Shown piece by piece: positions 12,604 to 23,500 of a stretch of DNA of 64,000 nt; the stretch's first letter is position 1, and each line of letters opens with the position of its first letter. The translations under genes and the position numbers were made by a program. The notes beneath the pieces were generated by a model, which saw nothing but the letters and a program-made list of their open reading frames with translations, was not told the origin of the DNA and ran no database searches. This DNA is from Asterias rubens (lineage: Eukaryota; Echinodermata; Asteroidea; Forcipulatida; Asteriidae): positions 8,034,866 through 8,098,865 of the forward strand of contig NC_047080.1 of NCBI RefSeq assembly GCF_902459465.1, read 5' to 3'.

Positions 12604-12978
12604 TTAAAGGAACACGTTGCCTTGATCGAACGAGTCGGTCTATAAAAAGCGTCTGAATCTGTTTGTTATAAAATATATATAGTTGGAAAGATGTTTTAAA
12701 AGTAGAATATAATGTTCCACACAAGTATCACTCAAAATAGCACGGTTTTCCTTTTACGTCGCAAACTATCACAGTCGGCCATTTATTTGACTCCCATAAA
12801 TGGCTGACCGTGTTAGTCGACGAGGTAGAAAGAAAACCACGCAATTTCACGGCATATTTATGTAGATCTTTGTATTCTACTTTTACAACATCTTTCTACT
12901 TATATGCATTTTATAACAAACGGTTACAGAACGCTTTTCAAAGACCAACTCGACTGATCCAAGGCAACGTGTTCCTTC
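12604..12978. mobile_element. MITE, AAGGAACACGTTGCC family
   Basis: The left end aaggaacacgttgccttgat pairs with the right end atccaaggcaacgtgttcctt, and inner arms (cattttataacaaac / gtttgttataaaatat, gccatttat / ataaatggc) also pair. About 375 bp, palindromic and non-coding. Confidence 0.7.
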
Positions 12979-13446
12979 AATACTAATAGCGTGAGAGTCA
13001 ACACACAGCCCATACACATCCAACATGATTTTTCTGAAGCCAACACTCAGTAAATGGTTAAGATAAATAGGTACGTAGCTACTATAATATGGAATGCAAG
13101 AGCGTCAAAATTACACAACTTTTTTTATTTCTGTACAGGAAGACCTCAATAAGCACAGATGGCCAAAATGAACAATCACTCTGTGTAACACAGATTCAAA
13201 AACACAACTTCTTTTCTTCTCTAAATGACATTAACATCCACAATTCTAAACAATCGTATAAGAAATATTTGAGAACAAAAATAGCCAATCAAAATTTCAA
13301 TGAATGAAAATTTGGAATGTTCATATTTAAAAAACAAAATCAAATCAAATATTGTATTAAAAACTTCAAATGTTACAATCACCAGCACCGTGTATAAATG
13401 GCATACCTCTTGACATAAAAAAATGCTCTCAAATATGGTGTCAAGA

Positions 13447-13740
13447 CATAGAGTTATATATAAGAACTAGAGGGCGCACGAGTGATGCTTCGTGCACAAA
13501 CGCCACGGGACCGCAAGATGACAAACGCGTCATTCTGCACGCGCGTTGAAAATGAAATACATGTTTGAGTTTTTTTTAATTGAACGCTCAGGCGATGCTG
13601 TTTGTTCAACTTACAAAATGGCCGCACAAACACACGCTGTGAGATGCCAGTTTTGTCAACTTAGAAAATGGCCGCCTGCGCGCATGCCGGAACGCGTATA
13701 TAGGCCAGTGCGCCCTCTAGTTCTTATATATAACTCTATG
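13447..13740. mobile_element. MITE family M2 with perfect 33-bp TIRs and 8-bp target duplication
   Basis: The 33-base left terminus (13447-13479, starting catagagttatatataagaa) is exactly reverse complementary to the right terminus (13708-13740). The same 8-mer, TGTCAAGA, flanks both sides (13439-13446 and 13741-13748), as expected for a target-site duplication. An 8-bp duplication is typical of hAT-type (or P-type) transposition. It lies only 90 bp beyond the laminin stop codon, so it is probably inside the laminin 3'UTR. A second, more decayed copy is at 15241-15550. Confidence 0.85.
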
Positions 13741-13829
13741 TGTCAAGAACACAAACATGTAGTCGGTTTTGTATATTATTACTTTATCGAGACTATAAAT
13801 AGCACATAGACTAGTCCCCAGTTCTTTCT

Positions 13830-16800
13830 CTACGTTTTACACTTTAAATCGCCTCCCTCTGCGCCCTCCAGGTTGGCCATGATGGCATCTAGACTGGTCT
13901 CCAGTCCTTCCAGTGAAGAGTTCAGCTGCTGCATTTGTGTGCGTTGGGTCATGTACTGGGTCATGAGTGCTGCGTGATGGAGAAGAAGAAGAAGAAGAAT
14001 TATTAATAAATCATAATAAATCATAATCATAATCATAATCATAATCATAATCATAATCATAACCATAACCATAACCATAACCATAACCATAATCATAATC
14101 ATAATCATAATCATAATCATAATCATAACCATAACCATAACCATAACCATAATCATAATCATAATCATAATCATAATCATAACCATAACCATAATCATAA
14201 TCATAATCATAACCATAACCATAACCATAACCATAATCATAACCATAATCATAATCATAATCATAATCATAATCATAATCATAACCATAACCATAATCAT
14301 AATCATAATCATAATCATAATCATAACCATAACCATAACCATAACCATAATCATAACCATAATCATAATCATAATCATAATCAGAATCATAATCAGAATC
14401 AGAATCAGAATCAGAATCATAATCATAAAAATAATAATAATAATAATAATAAGACATTTGCAAAGCGCCTAATGCTTAAAGCCTCTAAGCACATAAAGAG
14501 AACAATAAAATAAACAATGAGAGAGAGATACAAGACACAAATAAGCAAATTACAAAACATCAGCTTTAAACTGTATTTATCTTCAAGCAAACTTGGCGCG
14601 TGACATAGAACACGACGCATTATTAGCCGTGCAATATAGGTTTTTATCACCACTCCATTCTGCGAATCTTATTGGAGGATTAGCGCGCATTTGAAGATAA
14701 AATCCCATGTCCATCGCAATTGCACAGCACATTTTAACTGAAAATCCAAACATTTAATTCAAAAAGTTTCTTTTGATTTAATCTTTGACCAATATAAAAT
14801 ATCAAATAAAGAACATACATAAACAGTTCAGCATCAATTTCATTTCAACAATTAACCACTTCATTTTTGTATTAAACAAATTTCAACAACTTCTGACACA
14901 ATTTTTGTTGTTGAGAATATCATTGTCAGAACCGAACTTTGACTTAATACATCAACATAATAGTTAATTGCTCGACGTTTCGACCCTAGCTAATCTAGGA
15001 GGTTTAATAACAAAACAACAAAAAAACAGGTAAACCATGGCAAACTTTAACCCAAAACTCAACATTTGTTGTTGAAAGGAAGATTTTGTTGACATACAGT
15101 AATTCTCAGCAAGCGAACATTTCCAACAACGATGAATTTTACCCAGTAGGCCTACAGTCACCTAAACATCTCAAAAGTCTCAGCCTGGTTGATAAGGAAA
15201 GAAAAATATTCTCCAGGTGAAAGTTAAACTTGTTGATTCTCATAGAGTTATATAGTGTGATGCTGCGTGTGTGATGCTGCGTGTACAAACGCGACGGGAC
15301 CGCAAGGAGACGTGCACGCCATTTTGTAAAAACTTTGTACGCGCGTTGAATATGACGTACACGTTGGAGAGAGTGTGTTGATAACGCTACGCGATGCTGT
15401 TTTGTCAACTTACAAAATGGGCACACACCGGGCCGCAAAATCACACACTATGCGATGCTGGTTTGTCAAATTACAAAATGGCCGCATGCGCGCATGCCGG
15501 GCCTTGTGTATAGGCCAGTGCGCCCTCTAGTTCTTATTTATAACTCTATGTTGAAGCTATACAAAGAAACTCACCATCTAGATCTGCAATTTGCTGCACG
15601 TAGTTGATGTCATCTCGTAGCTGATTAGCATTGTCAGATGATGTCTGGACGACCGTAGCATCTGCTGAGGATTGTACCCTCGCTGCAGCCAGTAGCATAT
15701 CGGTGGTCTCATCGTCCTGAGAAATGCTATCAAACACCTACACATGAAGATAGATTAAAGATATGCATTTGTCTTTAATTGCCCATTTGATCAATTCAGC
15801 ATGAAATTGCGATTAATTACCTTATAGCACTGAGCCAACGAAATAATATTCTTAAGCCATATTTTTGTGCTTCAATAGTTTTTGTGCTTAAAGGCACTGG
15901 ACACTATTGGTAATTACTTAAAATATTTAAGTTGTTAGATAGTTGTAAAATAGTTGTTAGCATAAAAAACTTACTTGTTAACGAGCAACAAAGAGCTGTT
16001 GATAGTATAAAACATTGTGAGAAACGGCTCCCTCTGAAGTAACGTGTCACTAAAATATTTGAATCTGAGAAAGACTTCATGCAGGACTGAAGCCTTTCTC
16101 AAGCATCTGAAAGCACACACATTTGTGCAACAAGGTTGTTTTCTTCTTTATTTTCATGCAGCTTTGATGCCCATTTTGGCCAGAATTTTTACAACAAACG
16201 GCAGTGGACACTATTGGTAATTACTCAAAATAATTATTAGCATACAACCTCACCTGGCAACGAGTAATAGGGAGAGGTTGATAGTATAAAACATTGTGAA
16301 AACTGGCTCCCTCTGAAGTGACGTAGTTTTCGAGAAAGAAGTAATTTTCCACGAATTTGATTTCGAGACCTCAAGTTTAGAATTTGAGGTCTCAAAATCA
16401 AACATCTGAAAGCACACAACTTCGTGTGACAAGGTTTTTTCTTAATTTCATATCAAATTTGCACAGGTTTGTTATTTTATGCATTGTTCCGATACACCAA
16501 GTGAGAAGACTGGTCTTTGACAATTACCAATATAGTGTCCAGTGTCTTTAACAATAACCAAACGTGTCAAGTGCCTATCAGCAGCTTTGTGAGATCCGGC
16601 CATGGACATGCCTAATGACTAACCTGTTGGGCCGTTGAGGCTTGACCGAAGGCTGATCCAGCCCTATTAGCAGCATCTTCAGCCTGGTTCCTCTTAGCAC
16701 TGAAACATTGCTCTGTATTCCTGACTCCCTGTAGTATACTCATAATGGAAGATGACGTCTGCTGACCACTGGTGTACCCCTCCTGAGCTTGTGCTTGGAC

Positions 16801-17475
16801 CTACCAAGCAAGAACATGTTTAATTCGACTTAACCATTTCCATTTTCCAAGTAATTTTTTTAAAGGAAGAGTTCAATATTTGTTATTTTATTGATCTGTT
16901 GATTCGATTCAAGGCACTGGACACTACTGGTAATCACTGTTAGCATTAATTTTGGTTTTACCCATACACCGATGTGTGTTAGCACTGTGCGGTATACTCA
17001 GTGCTTTCCTGAGTCCTGTGAAAAAATAACACAGGCATGTTACTCGGGTGAGATTCGAACCCACGACCCTTGCAATTCTAGAGCAGTGTCTTATTAGACT
17101 ACCGAGGTTGCCTGGTAGCAAGAGGCAGTTCGAATCCTATGTTTTGGCAGCGGGTAATCAATGTTAGCATAAAAACTTACTAGTCAATGATCAACGGAAA
17201 GCTGTTGATAGTATAAAACATTGTGAGAAACGGCTCCCTCTGAAGTAATGTCGTTTTCGAGAAAGAAGTAATTTTCCTCTAAAATATTTGAATTTGATTC
17301 TCGAAATCAAGCATCTGAAAAGCACACAACTTCGAGTAAATAAGGATGTTTTTTCTTTTATTATTATCTTGCAATTTCGACGACCAAATGAGATTGAATT
17401 TTCACAGGTTTGTTATTTTGTGTATATGTTGGAATACACCAAGTGAGAATACTGGTCTTTGATGACAATAATAAG

Positions 17476-17507
<32 letters not shown>

Positions 17508-20500
17508 CTGCATTTCTATAGCGCCTAACATCTCCAAAAGAAAGTCTCTAAGTGCTCAGAGGAACAAAAAAATAATTATGTATACGATGAACTGAACAGT
17601 AATGTTTTGAGAAAAGTCTTGAAATTGAGATAGTGGTAGTTTGTTTGATGTGTAGAGGGAGATTGTTCCTTAAATGAGGTGCAGCAAACTGAAAACTACG
17701 TTGACCATACGCTTTGGTGGCAACATTGGGGATAACAAGGGTGTCTTTGCTAGCAGAACAAAGGTGACCAAAGGTGTCCAGTGCCTTTATTCAATGAACC
17801 CGAAGCCTACCTGACTGGCTGTTGTAGTGATGGCGGTGATGTTGCCATCAATTTCCTGAAGTCTCTGAGAAGTCTCTTCCCTCACTCTGGTCGCTTCCGC
17901 CAGGTCATACTCCAAGTTCTGCACCTGAGCTCCGGCTGTTTCCGCTTCCATTCTATAAAAGAGGAAATACCAAACAAATAATACTGGGTTCTTATCAATT
18001 AGAAAATAAGTAGAATTTGAAACTTTACATGGTGGAAGCATAATAAGGTTTATCGCGATTCAGAAACGCAATGCATTGTGGGAAGGAATATGGGGCGGTT
18101 TCTATGCAGTTTCTACGACTCACGCACACAACACCTATACCTTTGTGTGGGTTCAACAGCGCCCTCTCTTGACATTTTGCTATTCGCGATAAACCTTATT
18201 AGGTGAGGATTGCTGGTACCACCATGTGAAGATCTCTTTCAAGTAGTGTTGGTTCTGAAGAAAAAAAACGGTGGTTGACAGCTCAATCAGTATGCTCAGA
18301 TCGTCTTCAGGCATACATCTTTTGTTCAGTAAAGTTTTTTGTTTGTTTCCGGGCAACCTTGGTAGTCTAGTTGGTAAGACACTGCTCTAGAATTGCAAGG
18401 GTCGTGGGTTCGAATCCCACCCAAGTAACATGCCTGTGATATTTTTTCACAGGACTCGGGGAAAGTACTGAGTATACAGTGCTAACACACATCGGTGTAT
18501 GGGTAAAAACCAAAATTAATATTCTTTATCCCCGATGCCAATTTAAACATCTCTTATACCACAATCCTCTTCCTTACTTTTTCTGTGACTCTATAAGTAT
18601 CATTTCCAATTTCCTAGTTGTTGCCCAGGTTTCTACCCTGTGGAATAGCACAGAATGAATAAAATAAACTTACTGTGCCTCTCCGGCCGTTCTCTTGGTC
18701 TGCTCCGCCCTTGTCAATTTATTCATGGACTCCAGCCGTAGATTCTCCACGTCCGTGTCACTCAGTGAAGCAGCATTGATGAGCTCTACGAGTGTTTGTA
18801 TCTCGGAGGAGGGTCGGACCGTCATGCCCTGGACAGCAAACGCAATATCTCTGGCGTTGATAGTACGGGACTCGGCCTCCTGTAGAGCTGTGTAGGTGTC
18901 TAGGACCTGGATGTAGGAGCTGGTCATATTGGCTTTGGTGGATAACGCAACATCCTTCAAGGCAAAAAAAAACAGGGAGTAATTATAATAATTTGGGAGG
19001 CTAATCATCCTTACTTGCAGCTAAGAGCTGAATTGCGAAAGACGTGGCTACAACGTGTTCGAGAAGCAGGCATGCAAGGGCCTCTTTGGCTGCCAGCCAC
19101 ATCAACCCATAATGACCACGGAGCACAGCCAAGATCGAAAGTGTTTGATTTTTCCTGGGGGGGGGGGGGAACCAGATGGTCTGGAAAACCCTTGTGGCAC
19201 AGCAGAGAACTCAACTCAACTAGCCGGGTATTGAACCAGGGTCACCTTGATGGGAGGCGAGCGCTTTATGCACAAGCCAACCATGCCCCCAACAATAAAA
19301 AAACCAAGGGAAACTGACTGGGTAAAATTAAATTATTTACCGCAAACCTTTCCATAAAAGACTGCTTGTTCATTGGAAACATTGAAAGCTGTGTATGTGT
19401 CTATGCCCTTTTTATGTAGTAGCTGGTCTTGTAATACATCACATGGTGCTATGTAAAAGGAGTAGGTCTCGTATGGTCCCACATACCTTGCAGGAAAATA
19501 CTGTAAGATAAAGCGTCACTGAGTGGGGGATATGCGCGCTGTTTAAGAAGCTACTATTATTATTATTATTCATATAATATTTACCTTGTAGGTCACTGCA
19601 GCTGATTGAGCCATACTCCCTGCCGTCTCAGCATTCGTAGTATTATACCTAGCCACTTCACTCTGATAAGCCTGGGCACTAGCCTGCCTCTGAACGGCCT
19701 CAACCCCAGCCAAGGTTACCTCTGCCGTAACATTAGCTCCCTGAGCCACTGTCTGGGCAACCTGCACATCCTGGAAGGTCGAGGCTACAGGGTAATCTGC
19801 TTGGATGATTTCAATCGCAGCGAGCCGCTCTGCGTTCGTCGTATACTCAGCGTCACGGGAGTTGTCGTTGAGAATCACTTCCGCGCTCTGGCGTTCCATC
19901 GCCGACCGCTCAATATCCTGAAGAAGGCCGTCAACTACCCTGATGAGTTGCTGGACGTGTTGATAAGAAGCCTCGATCGCAGCATTCAATTCTAGGGAAA
20001 AGATTCAGAACACTTAACCTAACTTTTCACATTAATTTTGGTTTTGACCTTACACCGATGTGTGTTAGCACTGTATTTTTCCAAGCTCTGTGAACCCACG
20101 AACTTTGCAATTCTAGAGCAGTGTCTTAACCAATAGACAACCGAGAGAGCTAGAGGCGGTTCGAATCCTATGCAAGGTTAAAACCAAAACTAATATTCTT
20201 TATTTGTCATAGGCAAACTCAGGTCTCCTTTTAATAAATTGTTGGGAAAGTAGTGCATTCTGCTGTACACAGGCTCCTAGTGGATGATACCCAAACCTAC
20301 ATCCTTACGGACTGTGTAGGGGATAACCCCTATAGACCTTATGCATTGACGTCATCCAGCCGCCATCTTAGAGGAAAAATTGTGACGAAACAATCGAGAT
20401 GCACAGATTTGTATGCATGGCGCACAGTATTGTCCAACGAACAATCTCCTTTTAAACCTCTATGTGAGGGCGCCCAACTGAAATGACGTCATGTGCATAA

Positions 20501-23500
20501 GGTCAATTTAGGCCCAAGGAGTAGGTGGCAATGTGCCCCAATGTGCCCAAGACAGTTTAAAGCCGTTGGACACTTTCGGTAAACAGTATTATCCAAAGGC
20601 CGACACTTCGTGTATCACAACTGATATAAAAAATAACAAACCTGTGAAAATTTAGGCTCAATCGGTCATCGGAGTCTGGAGAAAATAACGGGGAAAACCC
20701 ACTCTTGTTTCCGCGTGTTTCGCCGTGTCATGACATGTGTTTAAAATAAATTTATAATTCTCGACAACGAGAATTGATAATTGTTTTAATCTTTTCTCGA
20801 AAAGTAAAGGATTTCATGGAATAATATTTCAAGAGAAGTCTTTCACCATTACCTTATGTAAACCCTGTAGGTTATTTGTAAATCTGTGAACTGTTATTTT
20901 TGTTTCTGTTTCCGAAGTGTATTATGGCTTTAATAGCCCTCACCTTGAAGCGGCCATCTGTGGCCTTGTAATGTCTTGCAATTTGCTCATAAAACAATAT
21001 TTTTTTTTAAATAAAAGATTTAAGATTTGCATGATGTAAACCAGAATAATAATGTGTCAATCTTGGTATTTGTGATAGTGTCAAAATAGTTTTGTTTCGT
21101 AACCAGTTTCTTGAAAGTGATGATCTTGATACTCTCGGTCGACTACTTGGGTTGTTCTTACAATCCTTTTGGTTTAACTACTTCGTCTGGATGGTCTATG
21201 GGTGTCTGGTTATCCCATTTCTTTTATTGTAAATATTATGTTTTTTTATTTTCTCCCTTTTTTTGAGTTTTTGTGGAAATATATAAACAAATAAAAACAA
21301 ATAAAAAAATAATAATGAGCACCACCATGACCAGGGCCCAATTTCATAGAGCTGCTAAGCACAAAAATTTGCTTAGCATGAAATTTCATCCTTGATAAAA
21401 ACGGGATTACCAACAAAATTTCCATTTGTTTCATGTTGCTTGTTACTGGTATTCAGCTGTTGTTTGCTAATCCTAAAAAATCACGTGGAAAATTGGTTGG
21501 TAATCCTGTTTTTATCAAGGGAGAAATTTAATGTTAAGCAAATTTTTTGGCCTAGCGGCTCTATGGAATTGGGCCCAGGTTTTTCACCCTACCTTGGATA
21601 GTGAACCATGTTCCATTCGCCAGTTGAAACTGGCTCATCAGGGCAGTCACCAAAGTGGATAGTTCCCCTCCTAGCTGGGCTGCGTTCCTGACCATGTTGT
21701 CCCCCACGATGACGTTCCCGCTGAAGGAACTTACTTGGTTTGTACTGGTCGTCAGCACCGACTGCTTGGCCTCTATGGCTGCCACTAAAGCAGTGAAATT
21801 TGCTATCTCCATTGAAATCTAAACAGGGATGCATAAGGATGCTCAATCAACGCTTAGCAAATATTGTGTAATTGTAGTTACAGCCTTTTTTATATACATA
21901 TTTAGAAATAGTTTTATCTGTTACTCTTTTTAATGATACCTGTAAAAGGTGGTTATCGGGTGTTGGACGTCGAATAAATAAATACAAAATAATAAAAAAA
22001 TCATTGGATTCTGACTAGCTTTGACTATCTTGCTTCTCTCCAAAGGTTACTACGAAGGCCGGGGACTACATTTATCTTTGAAGAAACCTTTGAAGGCCCG
22101 AAGAGGTTTTGAGCTGGGTTCCCCCTTATTCTAGACCCAGAACCTCACCAGAAATAAAAATCCAATATACAATTTTGGACACAACGTTGACTATTTCTTC
22201 TCCCTTTGGTGACTGCTTTTACTTCAATCAAGAACAAGTTGAAGGCTCAAGGAGGTTTTGAGCTGGTTCCCCCAGAGTCTCGATGACGTTACAATTAAGG
22301 TTACAGACTGATCTGTGCATCACCAGAAATACAAAGCTATATGCTTGAATACAATGTGGATTAATTTGTTCTCCCTATTGTGAATATTGTTGTTCTTTTT
22401 CAAGAACAATTTTAAGGCTTAGGAAGATTTTGAGAAAAACAATCCTGAAATAAAAAAATAAAAAAAACCCAAGATAAACCATTGACATATCCTTCAAAAT
22501 GACACACACAACGCTGGTAACCAACCTGCCTGTAGCCTGCCTCTACATCTTCCAGATCAACAACTTCCCTGGTGCCCAGCTCTATGGCTTGTTCAGCACT
22601 AGTTAAGTTTCTCCTGATGAAGTTCAGCATAGTGTCTACTTCCATAGCAGTCATGCCATCGTAGTTTGCTAACAGTGCTATAACAGATAATAGAAAAATT
22701 ATCTTTATGCCCATAACGTTTCATAAGTTGGAAATACTTTTTTAGATTTTTTTTTCTTGCGAGTATAATTTTGTGAGTATTTCTGGAATAACGTTCTATT
22801 GTGAATATTGTTGGAACTTTCCTAAACAATGAAACTTTCCTCAACAATGGACCTTTATGCTACCACCTATGGTGCGTTTTGGTGGTCATAACCATTAACT
22901 GTTTTGGTTGATTTAGACATTGGTTAATCACAGGTCAATAGTCAGGTGGCTTAGTGTGATATAGTTAGTGGTTACAGCTGCGAAAACGGACCCCTAGTGT
23001 TCCAATGTCACCCACTGGACCTTACCTTCGAGAGTCATTTGCTGTTGAGTAAACACGTCTGCCATGTCTTGGAAAGCTTTGCGCCAGTTTTGGAAGCACT
23101 CAGGGCAAGGTTCACAGTTAGGGAAAGAACCTGGCAAAAAATAAATCATTCGCAGACATGAAAAGTTGTACTATTAGTTTACCATAAATTAACTCACCTT
23201 TGTTCTTATTATTAATTATTAATGTTTTATTGTCACTTGCAGAAATATAAAATTGTCTTGGTTTTGCGAGTCTAAAAATATGTTATACAAAAATACACAC
23301 TAAAAATTTACCATTTATACAAAAAAACATTGGAAAAAAAAAAAAAAAAACTTCACAGCAGTCTTGGACTGGCAAAATCCAGCGGAGTATTTCACAATAA
23401 ACCCTGCCTCACAAATCAACATTTTCTCATCAATTACCAATGATGTAAATTCCTTTTGAAGAAAAGCTACATCAACAGATTTGAGAAAAGTTATTCTTAG

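Larger units (their letters stand above)
6092..13829. other. Convergent intergenic / 3' region between the two genes
   Basis: The membrane-protein gene runs in from the left and the laminin gene from the right, so this region holds both 3'UTRs and any spacer. I see no further protein-coding exon. Most of it is interspersed inverted-repeat elements (annotated separately) in AT-rich DNA. AATAAA-like hexamers are too frequent in this AT-rich DNA (for example about 9260-9290 and 9475-9482) for one to be chosen as a polyadenylation signal without transcript data. Confidence 0.6.
13830..23130 (-). other. Laminin coiled-coil region (exons 26-34)
   Basis: Exon 26 carries [19 protein letters not shown], the cysteine-bearing entry into the coil that resembles beta (C..CFALW). 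About 590 residues of heptad-like, Ala/Glu/Gln/Thr-rich sequence follow (for example [21 protein letters not shown] stretches in exon 31). Only two further cysteines occur, at about 1956 (NTEQCFSAK, exon 32) and 2081 (LKCKT, exon 34). The distal one is expected to disulfide-link partner chains. The cysteine-rich loop (knob) that interrupts the coil of beta chains is not present. The length is normal for a beta or gamma coil. Confidence 0.88.

Noticed and set aside
14011..14463. DYDYGYGY- and [14 protein letters not shown] frames, 150-198 codons, minus strand
   Set aside because: Six-base microsatellite; both frames are artefacts of the period. The end of one frame does run into the real laminin last exon, but only after the acceptor at 13970.
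18350..18430. Functional tRNA gene
   Set aside because: Same reasoning: it is the head of SINE family S2, with decayed copies nearby in reverse orientation.
18695..19317. Plus-strand frames opposite laminin coil exons 29-30 and SINE S3
   Set aside because: They are shadows of the minus-strand exons or SINE sequence; no splice sites or family resemblance support them.
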